64,000 bases of DNA from JAGQVA01 sp041391725 (GTDB lineage: Bacteria; Bacteroidota; Bacteroidia; J057). Below are positions 16,746 to 26,004 of this stretch, piece after piece. Under the pieces are notes generated by a model. It made no database searches and was not told where the DNA came from. It saw only the letters and a program-made list of their open reading frames with translations. The first letter of the stretch is position 1. The number at the start of each line of letters is the position of its first letter. The DNA lies in the NCBI GenBank assembly GCA_041391725.1, contig JAWKNL010000006.1, positions 145,178 to 209,177 of the forward strand, in the 5' to 3' direction. A program made the position numbers and the translations under genes.

Positions 16746-18203
16746 CTACTCCTCCCGCAACAGCGGCAGTGTCAGACAGTGCGGCCCGCCGTTGTCGGTG
16801 CGGATTTCGTTGGAGCGCATGCGCTCCAGATGTGCGCCGGAGCTTAGCTCTTTCATCACTTGCTCGAGTGTGTCAGCAGTCACCGGGTTGCGGTGATAGG
16901 TGATCGCACGGTAAGGTGCGGTGGTAAATATATTCCCCGCCATGTTGTGCTGGTCAAACAGGGCGTCCATCAGGTTTTCGTAAGGGGTAATGCTCTCCTC
17001 CGGATCACCCCCAATCCAGGCGATTCGGTTCAGATCAATCAGATTGTCACCGGCCAACTGATCCAGAAAGTATTTTGCGGGTTGCGGCAAACGGATGATT
17101 TGCCCCTTCTGCCTGCAATAGTCTCGGTCATACACTTCGGTTTTTCCCGCATATTCAAAGTGCTGGGTCGTAGGAATACGACTCAGATCCGTCTGATTGA
17201 CCCCCATATTGCGGCGCAGCCAGCGCACAAAATGCTGCAATACTTCTGTCGCAGTTTCCTGTCCCGGAGGATCGGGATGGCCAAAAATGTAAGGCATACA
17301 AATCGCCGATTTGGGGCCAAACATATTAAACACCGTGTCAAGGTGAATAAACCCGCGCAGGTCAGGGACATTGACCAGATACACCCGCCGGAGGCGGTTG
17401 GATTTGTCTGCTTCAAACAGGTGTTTTACCAATAGCTCAAATGCTGGCCGCGTAGTGCGGTTGGAGTATAGAAATTCGTGTCTGCCCACACCTACAGCAA
17501 TGGCTTCTTCACTCAGAATCAGAATATTACCACCTTCCATCAGGTATTTATCCCGCAACCCCGACCACGTATTGTCTTCTTTCAGCTTCCGCAAAAAGTC
17601 CACCATATCGAGAAATATGGTATCCTCGTCAAACATGGGATGGTACTTAAACACTGACCGGATCAGGGTCGGTTCGGGAAGTCTTCTCGGCGATTCCATC
17701 GAATTGATCACCACGCCGCAGGGCGTTACAGCCGAAGAGTCGCGCATCCACATCATCTCCCGCTTGGGATGAATGATGATATTGGGCAGGCGGCCATTGT
17801 TGAGGGTGAGTTTGCGGGGATAACCTTCGACCAGATCACAGACCAGCTCGTCGGTATCGTAATTTTCCAGTTTAATCCCTCTCGCCTGCAGATGATCGAG
17901 GTATTCGTCTGCTTTCTCATAAAGGGTATCCTGCAAAATGCGAACCCGCAGATGGTAATCTGCATTTTCAAAGATTTCGGACAGCAGGGTGCGAAGTTCC
18001 AGCACATTTTCCTCACCGATTTCACGGCAGAGAAATGCTTTCAGGTCGCGGTGGTTGCGCTGAAGCTCATGGTATGCGCGGGGGTTGGGGCCCATCAGCG
18101 GATGGTCACCTTCCCAGGGGATCAACTGGCGGTGTTCCGCTCCGGGGGTATGTATCAGGACTTTCTTTAACTTATTGTATTCCGAGAGAATCCGGGGTTT
18201 CAT
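16746..18203 (-). CDS. Arginine deiminase family protein
   Basis: Guanidino-group modifying enzyme of the arginine deiminase family; the classical reaction is arginine to citrulline plus ammonia. Visible signatures are WMRDSSAVTPCGVV (residues about 151-164), the substrate Glu/His block LMEGGNILIL and DLRGFIHLDTVFNM (catalytic His). The catalytic Cys near the C terminus is in GGPHCLTLPL. At 485 residues it is longer than the common enzyme (about 410), the extra length lying in the N-terminal half. It lies upstream of nothing related to the rest of the ADI pathway (no carbamate kinase or ornithine transcarbamylase), but the next gene upstream on this strand is CtlX, a related hydrolase. Cytoplasmic. 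Substrate could be arginine or a related guanidino compound. Confidence 0.85.
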   Translation of the reverse strand: MKPRILSEYNKLKKVLIHTPGAEHRQLIPWEGDHPLMGPNPRAYHELQRNHRDLKAFLCREIGEENVLELRTLLSEIFENADYHLRVRILQDTLYEKADEYLDHLQARGIKLENYDTDELVCDLVEGYPRKLTLNNGRLPNIIIHPKREMMWMRDSSAVTPCGVVINSMESPRRLPEPTLIRSVFKYHPMFDEDTIFLDMVDFLRKLKEDNTWSGLRDKYLMEGGNILILSEEAIAVGVGRHEFLYSNRTTRPAFELLVKHLFEADKSNRLRRVYLVNVPDLRGFIHLDTVFNMFGPKSAICMPYIFGHPDPPGQETATEVLQHFVRWLRRNMGVNQTDLSRIPTTQHFEYAGKTEVYDRDYCRQKGQIIRLPQPAKYFLDQLAGDNLIDLNRIAWIGGDPEESITPYENLMDALFDQHNMAGNIFTTAPYRAITYHRNPVTADTLEQVMKELSSGAHLERMRSNEIRTDNGGPHCLTLPLLREE

Positions 18204-18245
18204 AAAAAAAGATTAAGTCTGAAATAACGGATATATATTTTATTT

Positions 18246-19172
18246 CTAAAAAACTTCTGCCATCATACATCTTACACTGCCGCCACCGAAGGTTTCGATT
18301 ACATCAAGGGGAATGACCAGAACCTGGCTGTACAGGCTGATTTTTTCCATCTGGGTTTCGGAAAGAGAAAACCAGGCACGCCGGCTTAATACCGTAATCC
18401 ATTGACCGCTGCGGTTTTTGATCTGGAGCATATTACCGGCAAACTGGTTGATCTGGTCGAATGAAAGCGGAATTACCTCAAATCCTCCGCTTAATAATTC
18501 GCCTATCACCATTTCTTTTTCTGCAACCGATCGAATGGCGTCCAGGCAAATGAGGGAAAACCCTGCGCCCAGCCCCATCAGTACATTGGTGTGATAAATT
18601 TCCTGTCCGTTTTCATCTGTAGCATGAAAAATCACAGCGCGATACCCCAGGACTTCGCAAAACTTATTCAGCAGTGCGGGATTTGTCCGCGGAGAAATGC
18701 AGGCATACACCACTTTCTCTGCCCGGTCGAGGATCATGCTACCGGTGCCCTCAAGGTATTGTTCCGGGGCAGCGTAGTTGCGAAAGTCAATTACCTCAGT
18801 TGATGATCCGGAAAATTGGGCGACGATATCTTCCCGCACTTCTGCCTGTCGGTTGGGAGCCAGCATGGGATACAGGCAAATGGTTTTCTGCGGGTGAAAA
18901 GAAATCCAGTTATTGGGAAAAATGGCATCTGGTTTACGGGGAGCAGGCGTATCGTCAATGACAGTAACCTCAACTTCAGCTTCTTTGAGAATACCGACGA
19001 AAGTATCAAACTCAGAGGCCGCCCTGGCCTGAATTTCTTCAGGCGCGAGGCGGGTATTTTTATGTTGAAAGGCATTGCTTTCGGCTGTCTGGTCATTAAA
19101 CCCAAAAGCCGCGGGCCTCACCATCAGAATGTGGGAGGCAAAACGCAGTTGATTGCGGCTGCGTGTTTCCAT
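18246..19172 (-). CDS. ctlX: Citrulline utilization hydrolase CtlX-like (amidinotransferase fold)
   Basis: A 308-residue member of the guanidino-modifying enzyme fold that matches the CtlX group. It starts with HILMVRPAAFGFN, has the active-site Asp motif DAIFPNNWISF, and the catalytic Cys at the end in GGGSVRCMMAEVF. His is in the segment near YHTNVLMGLG. CtlX is thought to hydrolyse citrulline to ornithine, carbon dioxide and ammonia. It stands between the arginine deiminase family gene (43 bases downstream) and the HPPD gene (12 bases upstream), all on the minus strand. Arginine to citrulline to ornithine in two steps is therefore a sensible local pathway; this is inference. Confidence 0.8.
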   Translation of the reverse strand: METRSRNQLRFASHILMVRPAAFGFNDQTAESNAFQHKNTRLAPEEIQARAASEFDTFVGILKEAEVEVTVIDDTPAPRKPDAIFPNNWISFHPQKTICLYPMLAPNRQAEVREDIVAQFSGSSTEVIDFRNYAAPEQYLEGTGSMILDRAEKVVYACISPRTNPALLNKFCEVLGYRAVIFHATDENGQEIYHTNVLMGLGAGFSLICLDAIRSVAEKEMVIGELLSGGFEVIPLSFDQINQFAGNMLQIKNRSGQWITVLSRRAWFSLSETQMEKISLYSQVLVIPLDVIETFGGGSVRCMMAEVF

Positions 19173-19183
19173 ACGGTCTTAGC

Positions 19184-20276
19184 TTACAGATTTCCTCTTA
19201 ATTCCTGTTCTCTTTCAATCGCTTCAAACAAAGCCTTGAAGTTTCCTTTCCCGAAAGACCGTGCGCCTTTTCGCTGAATAATCTCAAAAAACATCGTGGG
19301 GCGGTCTTCCACCGGTTTGGAAAATATCTGGAGGAGGTATCCGTCGTTATCGCGGTCCACGAGGATGCCCAGTTCTTTTAAATCCTTGATTTCTTCGTCA
19401 ATCTCCCCTACCCTGTCGGCGAGGGTGTCGTAATAGTTGGTTGGGACATGGAGAAATTCGACACCACGGCTGATGAGATCGTTGACCGTTTCGATAATAT
19501 TTCCGGTACCAACGGCAATATGCTGTACGCCGGGGCCTTTATAGAAATCGAGGTATTCTTCCACCTGCGATTTTTTCTTTCCTTCGGCAGGTTCATTGAT
19601 GGGAAAACGCACCTTACCACTTCCGTTGCTCATGACTTTACTCATGAGTGCGGTATATTCGGTGGAAATATCCTTATCGTCAAAAGATACGAGTTGGGAG
19701 AAGCCCATCACATCGCGGTAAAATTCGCACCAGCGGTTCATTTCATTCCAGCCTACATTGCCTACCATGTGGTCGATGTAGCGGAGTCCTGCTACCGGCG
19801 GATTATAGGCTGATTCCCATACCTGATATCCCGGTAGGAATACACCGGTATAATTTTCCCTTTCGACGAAAATATGGACTGTATCACCATAGGTATGGAT
19901 ACCGGAGACAATGACTTCGCCACAATCATCTTCATATCGTTTGGGAAAAAGGTAAGGTCTTGCTCCGCGTTTGACGGTTTCTTCGAAAGCGCTGGCGGCA
20001 TCCGGCACGGTCATCGCAATCGCTTTCACGCCATCGCCATGCATGTGAATATGTGCAGCGATTTCGCTGGTGGGTTGAAGGGGGTGGTGAGTACCAGCCT
20101 GATTTTGTCCTGAGCCAGGACATACGAAGCCCGATCGCGGATTCCGGTTTCAGGTCCCGGTATAGGCTCTAGACTGGAAACCCGAAAGCCGTTTTGTAGT
20201 AGTGAGCTGCCTGTTTGGCATTTCCTACATAAAGTTCTACGTAGTCAATACCTTTAATCGGGAGAAAGTCTTGCAT
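19184..20276 (-). pseudogene. hppD: 4-hydroxyphenylpyruvate dioxygenase, two frameshifts in the N-terminal part
   Basis: Non-haem iron dioxygenase that turns 4-hydroxyphenylpyruvate into homogentisate in tyrosine breakdown. The ATG at 20276 starts MQDFLPIKGIDYVELYVGN. Iron ligands are visible in YIDHMVGN (His), GVQHIAVGTG (His) and TMFFEIIQRKG (Glu). The frame is lost near 20176 (after KTAFGF) and again at a five-C run near 20081, where six C would give LTTPLQPTSE. Both are single-base deletions, and repair gives a normal 364-residue protein with two VOC domains. Homopolymer involvement suggests sequence error. Confidence 0.9.
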
Positions 20277-20301
20277 AAAGTAATGATTTTGCAGTGTCGG
20301 A

Positions 20302-21144
20302 TCAATTGCCGCCCAAAATCAGGGGAAGGCCGCTGTCTCCACTGCCTACTACAATGACCTTGGTATTGGGCGAGTTGGCCAGGTCTTTGGTAGCTTCGAT
20401 ACCCTGCCATTTGAGCAGGCGGTCAGACAGGCTTTGGGAGACGATATTTTGATATTCTTTTATACCTTCCGCTTCAATTTTTTTCCTTTCAGCTTCTTTC
20501 TTTTCCTTGTCGATGAGGAAGTCATATTTGCGGGATTCCTGCTCGGCCTGGAGTTTGGTCTCAATGGCGTCGCGGATGGTGGCGGGGAGCACAACATTGC
20601 GGATACGGACGGCATCCATGTGAATATTTTTGCTGCCCAGTGCTTTTTCCATTTTAGCAGCAACCTCCGTCTGAATGGCATCGCGCTTACTGGCGTACAG
20701 TTCTTCCGGGTCGTATTTGCCAATCACTTCGCGTATGGCGGAGCGGATTTCGGGTACGATAATAGTGTTGGCATATTCTTCGCCAAGGTCATTGTGAAGT
20801 TGGGGAAGTCTTTCGGCGATAGGTTTATACAGAATGGTCAGGTCGAGGTTGATAGTCAGACCATTGTTGGCGAGGACTTCCATATTGCTCATCGTCAGTT
20901 CCTGGAGGCGGGTATTGTAACGAACCATGGTATTCCAGGGAGCAATGACGTGAAAGCCCTGCTGATAGGTTTTGGAGGTATCCACACCGCCGCTGAATTT
21001 ACGGAAGAGGACGCCCTGCTGTCCGGCCTGAATGGTAATAAATGTACCGGAAGTGATGGTCAAAAGCAGGATAAAGCCAACAACTACCAGTGCCGCAGTG
21101 AGTACTACTCTTGATTTGTTCATGTCGTTTGTGTTTCTTTTCAT
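20302..21144 (-). CDS. Prohibitin/SPFH-domain membrane protein
   Basis: A 280-residue prohibitin-like protein with one N-terminal membrane helix (about residues 14-34), an SPFH/Band 7 domain (residues 35-215) and a helical tail. Typical pieces are AGQQGVLFRKFSGGVDT, GFHVIAPWN, VRYNTRLQELTM and the charged coiled-coil segment KLQAEQESRKYDFLIDKEKKEAERK. Such proteins form large ring assemblies in the inner membrane and influence membrane proteases. A start seven codons later (21123) is equally possible. It sits between the HPPD and L-2-hydroxyglutarate oxidase genes but has no clear functional link to them. Confidence 0.9.
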   Translation of the reverse strand: MKRNTNDMNKSRVVLTAALVVVGFILLLTITSGTFITIQAGQQGVLFRKFSGGVDTSKTYQQGFHVIAPWNTMVRYNTRLQELTMSNMEVLANNGLTINLDLTILYKPIAERLPQLHNDLGEEYANTIIVPEIRSAIREVIGKYDPEELYASKRDAIQTEVAAKMEKALGSKNIHMDAVRIRNVVLPATIRDAIETKLQAEQESRKYDFLIDKEKKEAERKKIEAEGIKEYQNIVSQSLSDRLLKWQGIEATKDLANSPNTKVIVVGSGDSGLPLILGGN

Positions 21145-21179
21145 AATTCAATTAGATAAATTTTCCGGAGAATTCCCAC

Positions 21180-22414
21180 TCAGACTTTTAGTCCAAACCG
21201 GGATTCTGCCAGCACACTGACCTCTTCACCAATTGCCAGGCCCGAAGTAGCGGCCGGAGAGGGGGCATTGAGAATATGAATGGAGCGATCCTTATATTCG
21301 ATATGAAAATCTTCAATCATATTGCCGTCTTTTCCCAGTGCCATCGCTCTCACACCAGCTCTTCCGGGTACGATATCGTCCATGGTAAGCGACGGTATCA
21401 GTCGCTGAATCTGGTTGAGAAACAACCGCTTGGAGAATGCGCGGCGGTATTCATCCAGACCAAACTTCCAGTGGCGGGCAAAGAGTTTCCATGTGCCTTT
21501 GTAGGTAAGAGACTCCCAGGTATCGCGAAGGTTGAAATCTGTTTTGCCATAGCCTTCCCTTTTGAAGGTAAATACGGCATTGGGGCCGCATTCGACGCCA
21601 CCGTGGATCATACGGGTAAAATGCACGCCCAAAAACGGGAAAGCCGGATTGGGAACAGGGTAAATGAGGTTGCGGACTTTATCGACGGCGTGCTCGGCCA
21701 GATCGTAATAATCGCCGCGAAATCCCACAATTTTTGCTGAGGTGTCCACCCCGTCCAGGGTAGCCAGACGGTCGGAAAAACAATCCACCGCAATAGATGA
21801 CATACCGGGTTTTAAAGCGCGCACAGCCAGTGAGGACAGTGGGTGATTTCGCCTTCTTTGCTTACCGAAAGCACCTTATGACCAGTGAGTGCGCGGCTTT
21901 TTTCATTCATGCCATTGAGCAATTCGGCGAGTTTATAGACGACCGCCGGTAATCGATGATTCCTGTGCATGGAACTCAGATGCCGGCGATGCCGACAATA
22001 ATTGGGCTCGATTTCCCAATGCACCTGATCTCCGGAGATTTTTTCTATACCTTCGGTATCGTTGGCGAGGTCGTTGGCAAAAATTTCCTTTGTCGAGAAA
22101 GGAGTTCACTTTCGTTTGTCGCCACCACTACTTTCCCACAGACATCATGGGGGGATATTGTGGGTGCGGGCAAATGCCACCAGTTCGCGTCTTCCGAGAC
22201 ACAGTTTTTGGCTTTATATGATCCGGGCTTGTAGTATAGGCCGCTATGGATGACGCCGGAGTTGGGTGTCCGGTCTGGTGCATGGAGAGTTTGTCTTCCT
22301 TTTCCAGCACCAGAATACCGAGATCGGGTTGGTGGAGCTGGATGAAAGGACACTGAGGCCGACAATTCCACCGCCGACAACGACAATGTCATAAGTGATT
22401 TCGGGACTTTCCAT
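21180..22414 (-). pseudogene. lhgO: L-2-hydroxyglutarate oxidase, frame broken at several places
   Basis: FAD-dependent oxidase that converts L-2-hydroxyglutarate to 2-oxoglutarate at the membrane. The ATG at 22414 opens with TYDIVVVGGGIVGLSV, the dinucleotide-binding glycine motif. The substrate-domain hallmark SGVIHSGLYYKPGS follows, and the last 214 residues are intact, with GDYYDL, NPAFPFLGVHFTRMIHGG and PGRAGVRAMAL. Between 21830 and 22380 the chain has to be read by jumping frames at least five times, each jump needing one base. The density of errors and their position next to similarly damaged ribosomal genes suggest a badly sequenced patch. Repaired length is about 410 residues, normal for LhgO. 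Confidence 0.85.
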
Positions 22415-22473
22415 TCGAAAATTTGAACTGCAAAGATGTGCAGAAGGGGATTGATCATCAAACGACTAACTCC

Positions 22474-22502
22474 TTGACATTAATGGAAAATGTTCTACCT
22501 TG
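22474..22502 (+). promoter_or_regulatory. Putative promoter of the rpsF-rpsR-rplI operon
   Basis: TTG at 22474-22476, a 19-base spacer and TACCTTG at 22496-22502 resemble the TTTG / TAnnTTTG pair; one T is missing from the -7 box in a region rich in single-base deletions. Transcription would start near 22510, which excludes the in-frame ATG at 22490 as the rpsF start. Confidence 0.4.
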
Positions 22503-22546
22503 TACCCATTTTCAAAAACCCTGTTATTGATATTCAACCAAAATCG

Positions 22547-22912
22547 TTTAAAAACGAGTATGAAACAACGTTCATCCTCACTCCCGATTCGCCAGAGGCT
22601 GAACTGAAAAAGGCAGTTGACAAATTTTGTCAACCTATTAGGGAAAATGATGGGGAAGTGTTCAATATTGAGTACTGTGGGCATGCGCAGGTTGGTCACA
22701 CCACAGAGAGAAAGACGAACGGGTATTATGTCTATGTTGAGCTCCTGCGCCTTTGGCGAATTTATCGGAAAACTCGACCAGGCATACCGTTACGACGACC
22801 AGGTAATCAGGTATTTGACTGTAAAACTCGAAAACACGCAGTTGCATTTAACCACAAGCGCCGCGAGCAGGGATTCGGGTTGAGAAAAGATGCGACCAAA
22901 GGTAACCGTTAA
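22547..22912 (+). CDS. rpsF: 30S ribosomal protein S6 (frame-disrupted as given)
   Basis: Component of the 30S subunit that pairs with S18. The characteristic S6 sequence KNEYETTFILTPDSPEAEL is readable. It continues, with at least three frame changes, through VDKFVNLL, ENDGEVFNIEY, ERKTNGYYVYVE, FGEFIGKLDQAYRYDDQVIR and YLTVKLE. It then runs to HAVAFNHKRREQGFG and a stop at 22912. No ATG is found directly before KNEYETT, so the start base itself may be wrong; 22547 marks the first codon that fits the family. The gene opens the rpsF-rpsR-rplI operon. Because S6 is a core ribosomal protein and the operon order is intact, I read the shifts as sequence errors. Confidence 0.85.
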   Translation, partial: FKNEYETTFILTPDSPEAELKKAVDKFCQPIRENDGEVFNIEYCGHAQVGHTTERKTNGYYVYVELLRLWRIYRKTRPGIPLRRPGNQVFDCKTRKHAVAFNHKRREQGFGLRKDATKGNR

Positions 22913-22924
22913 CATCAACACATT

Positions 22925-23199
22925 ATGGGAAAAAGAGATTCAGTAATCGGACCTACTGCGGTCAACCAGATCCGACCTGGCAGCGTCAAAAGAAGTACTG
23001 CCGCTTTAAGCGCCGGAAATTCAATACATTGATTATAAAGACTCCCGATTTCCTCCTGAAGTTTGTCAACGAACAGGGGAAAATCCTTCCCAGAAGACTT
23101 ACCGGAACCAGCCTCAAGTTTCAGCGCAGGCTGTCCGTGGCGATTAAACGTGCCCGTCATCTGGCTCTTCTGCCTTACGTAACCGATGATTTGAAGTAA
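22925..23199 (+). CDS. rpsR: 30S ribosomal protein S18 (frame-disrupted as given)
   Basis: Binds S6 and 16S rRNA in the platform of the small subunit. The conserved core is clear: KKYCRFKRRK, then IQYIDYKD read in a second frame. The intact C-terminal part is DFLLKFVNEQGKILPRRLTGTSLKFQRRLSVAIKRARHLALLPYV. The start ATG at 22925 gives MGKRDSVIGP, but the following 15 residues are off frame. The span is 275 bases, not a multiple of three. It lies 12 bases after rpsF and 12 bases before rplI. Confidence 0.85.
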
Positions 23200-23211
23200 A
23201 AACCGTAACTC

Positions 23212-23658
23212 ATGCAAGTAATACTCACTCAACCGGTAAGAAATCTCGGGGATAGAGACGACGTGGTAAAAGTAAAACCCGGATACGCCCGAAATTATCT
23301 CATTCCACAGGGTCTGGCCGTAATGGCAACCGAATCCGCCAAAAAAGCGCTCGAAGAAACCAAACGTCAGGCTGCACATAAAGTAGAGTTCCTCAAACAG
23401 CAGGCCACCGAAGAAGCCGAAAAACTCAACGGTGTAAAAATCGTGATTGAAACGCTCGCCGGCGCCGATGGAAAACTCTTTGGTTCTGTAACCGCTATCC
23501 AGATAGCCAACAAGCTGAAGGAAAAAGGTTATGAAGTTGACCGCAAAACTATTACTGTCGATGATATCCGCGCTACCGGCGAATACACAGCCGTCATTCA
23601 CCTCCACAAAGAGGTAAAGGCTGAAGTCGCTATCGAGGTTCTGCGCAAAGAAGATTGA
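23212..23658 (+). CDS. rplI: 50S ribosomal protein L9
   Basis: Elongated 50S protein with two domains. The N-terminal rRNA-binding domain carries the L9 signature (VRNLGDRDDVVKVKPGYARNYLIPQGLA, residues 9-36). A long connecting helix and the C-terminal domain (DGKLFGSVTA onward) follow. At 148 residues the length is normal and the frame is intact, unlike the two genes before it. Third gene of the operon; an intrinsic terminator follows 25 bases later. Confidence 0.97.
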   Translation: MQVILTQPVRNLGDRDDVVKVKPGYARNYLIPQGLAVMATESAKKALEETKRQAAHKVEFLKQQATEEAEKLNGVKIVIETLAGADGKLFGSVTAIQIANKLKEKGYEVDRKTITVDDIRATGEYTAVIHLHKEVKAEVAIEVLRKED

Positions 23659-23682
23659 TCTTCACGACATCAGAAGGCTTTA

Positions 23683-23718
23683 TCTCCCCATCCTTCCCAG
23701 GGTGGGGATTTTTTTTTT
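23683..23718 (+). terminator. Rho-independent terminator of the ribosomal operon
   Basis: The arms TCCCCA and TGGGGA enclose a short loop with an extra inner pairing, and are followed by ten T. The hairpin lies 25 bases after the rplI stop. Confidence 0.85.
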
Positions 23719-23873
23719 CAATACCCACAAAAAAAAGATGAGGCCATCCTGAACAGACAGCCTCATGCAGCCATGAAAACGCCCTTTAATTAGAACGGGA
23801 ACCGTATTTTTCGATTCCGCAATTATGACTGCCCGATTACACAAAAGTCACCCGGTAGTCAAATGAAAACGGG

Positions 23874-24731
23874 CTATTTTTTATCTTTTTTCTCCTTGTC
23901 AAATTCCGCAGCCTGCCGGCTCCACTCATCTCTGCGAATCCGGCCGGGGAAAAATTCAATTACTTCATTTACTTTATCCTCATCCTCCGGCGTAAACCGC
24001 GAAATCTGAAGGAAGGTGTAGATGCCGATGCTGTTGAGTTTCTTTTCAATAAACGGACCGATCCCTTTTATGCGTTTCAGATCGTCTTTTTCGTCTGATG
24101 AAGCTACGCCTATTCTCCCAAAATTGATTTCACCTGCACGCGCCTGAATGCGTTCGAGCGCGGCTGATTCTTTTTCTTTGGTGGTTGTAGTGGCGGGTTT
24201 TTCAGCCTTTTTCAATTCCTCTGCCTGAAAATGAAGCAGTTCGGCGCGAAGTTTTTTGTTTTCCTCATATTCGCCTTTCAGCGCATCCTGCGCGCCATCG
24301 TGTTTGACCTGGAGATTTTTCATCTGTATTTTCATATCATCCAGTTCTTTCGAAGCATTCTCATAAAGCACCGCAACGTCTTCATACTTCCTGCGGAAAG
24401 GCGTAAGGGTTTCTACTGCGGCCTCAAGTTCGGTGCGCCTCGCAGCACATTCGGCGAGTTGTTTTTTCTGAATACTAAACTTGTCTTCCAGTTCGAGATA
24501 CCGGGTGCTTACGTCGTCGTATTTGGCACTCATGTCGGTGTGTTTGCCCTGAAGAAGGGTATGCTGATTGGAAAGCTCACTGTATTCGCCTACTTTTTGG
24601 TCATACCGGGCTTTCAGCGTCTTGTAACTCCATTGTTTGATGATCCAGACGATCAGGCCGCCCAGAAGGGCAGCAACGATCATCATGATTAGTGCCACAG
24701 ACAGATCATCCATTATTCCTTGCCAGTTCAT
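23874..24731 (-). CDS. Membrane-anchored coiled-coil protein with C-terminal helix-hairpin-helix domain
   Basis: A 285-residue protein in three parts: one N-terminal membrane helix (about residues 12-32) and a long coiled coil with heptad-like charge pattern (35-190). The C-terminal domain starts at DDLKRIKGIGPFIEKKLNSIGIYTFLQIS. The last part matches the predicted flap-endonuclease-like 5' DNA nuclease/helix-hairpin-helix module (COG3743 type), which usually binds DNA or serves as a protein-interaction fold. The gene follows the OmpA-family gene by 41 bases on the same strand; this pairing hints at an envelope-spanning or nucleoid-tethering role, not proven. Confidence 0.75.
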   Translation of the reverse strand: MNWQGIMDDLSVALIMMIVAALLGGLIVWIIKQWSYKTLKARYDQKVGEYSELSNQHTLLQGKHTDMSAKYDDVSTRYLELEDKFSIQKKQLAECAARRTELEAAVETLTPFRRKYEDVAVLYENASKELDDMKIQMKNLQVKHDGAQDALKGEYEENKKLRAELLHFQAEELKKAEKPATTTTKEKESAALERIQARAGEINFGRIGVASSDEKDDLKRIKGIGPFIEKKLNSIGIYTFLQISRFTPEDEDKVNEVIEFFPGRIRRDEWSRQAAEFDKEKKDKK

Positions 24732-24772
24732 GCTGTATTATTTTGTGTGTGGTAGTTGAATGAGAAATTGAA

Positions 24773-25753
24773 TTACTGAATTTTCACTTCGACCCTGCGG
24801 TTTTTGGCCCGGCCTTCATCGGTATCGTTGGAGCCGACCGGCTGCGATTCGCCTTTGGAAGTCACTTCCATCTGCCGGGCGGCAAGACCGAATTCGACAA
24901 AAAACTTGCGCACAGTTTCTGCTCTTTCGCGGCCCAGAGTGATATTATCCGCGTCCAAACCGGTTCCATCTGTGTGGCCTGTCAGCAGAAGTTTTTTGTC
25001 CGGATTCTGGTTCAGGTACTGAATGGTTTTGGTAATGTAGTTCCGGGTATTCGCGTCCATGGAAAGTTGGGAACTGTTGTAGTCGAAATAGAGATTTCGC
25101 GCTTCAAAAACCAGCGGAGGAGGCGTGGGTTCGTTTTTTTCAGCTACTGCCCGGTCCTTCGCCGAAGCAGGCAGGGTCGTATCTGCATCTGCCGTCAGCG
25201 TTTCGTCGGGTACAGGAGGCAGGGCGCGATCCACCAGTCGAAGTTGAATTCCGCCGGTCAGGCTGTCATCGGCGGTGAAAGGCATTTCAGATTTTTTGCC
25301 CAGTTCAAAACTGCGGATCAGCCGGTCATCAGAAAGCCCGGTTTCGGCCAGGAGCCCTCTCACATAGTCGGCACGGGCAAGCCCGAGATTCGAAAATGTT
25401 GAGGTGTTGGATTCATCTGAGGCAAACAGACCGGTGATTTCCAGATCTTTTTCAGGATGGCTCTGAAGATAAGCAGCCAGCGAATCGAGGCCCGTTTTGA
25501 CCTCCCCGGGTATGAAGGCATTCGCACCAGAACGGGGGAACCTGAGATTGGCGTTGCGTGTCAGTATAGGCGAGCCCTGGTAAAGTACTGCAAAAGGTGT
25601 AGCCGGCACATCAGAAGAAAGACTATCAGAATCCGCGCCATCGGTGGCTGACAGTTCTTCGCAATGCCCTTTCACTTTACACACCCAATACCACGACCCA
25701 CCACCAATCCAACCCAGAAGTGCCAGAATCAGTGCCAGAAGTATAAGTCTCAT
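24773..25753 (-). CDS. OmpA-family protein with two OmpA-like domains
   Basis: A 326-residue envelope protein with an N-terminal membrane segment (residues 1-25). The C-terminal OmpA domain binds peptidoglycan and has the clear pattern LYFDYNSSQLSMDA, LLLTGHTDGTG, LGRERAETVRKFF and RAKNRRVEVKI. The middle of the chain, from about residue 70 to 185 (IPGEVKTGLDSLAAYL, DLEITGLFASDESN, LGLARADYVRGLL), has the same order of elements in degenerate form, so it is probably a second, diverged OmpA domain. The charged gap between them is rich in acidic residues. The downstream coiled-coil/HhH gene is likely co-transcribed. Confidence 0.85.
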   Translation of the reverse strand: MRLILLALILALLGWIGGGSWYWVCKVKGHCEELSATDGADSDSLSSDVPATPFAVLYQGSPILTRNANLRFPRSGANAFIPGEVKTGLDSLAAYLQSHPEKDLEITGLFASDESNTSTFSNLGLARADYVRGLLAETGLSDDRLIRSFELGKKSEMPFTADDSLTGGIQLRLVDRALPPVPDETLTADADTTLPASAKDRAVAEKNEPTPPPLVFEARNLYFDYNSSQLSMDANTRNYITKTIQYLNQNPDKKLLLTGHTDGTGLDADNITLGRERAETVRKFFVEFGLAARQMEVTSKGESQPVGSNDTDEGRAKNRRVEVKIQ

Positions 25754-26004
25754 AGGGTTATATAAGTAGGTTGAACCGAAAATGCTTTTCTTTTTGGATA
25801 AAAAATTCTCACAAAGTCACCTTTACAGACCGCATATTTTATCCATACAACCATTCAGCAGTAAATACCGATCTCCTTACTCACCGTTATATGAGGTAAG
25901 TTAGAAAAAAAATCGGATTTTCCGTTTCATTCATGTGTTGAAAAAATTCTTCCCGACAATTTGCCTATATTTAGGGCTGATCCGCCCTATGAATTTGTGA
26001 TATG

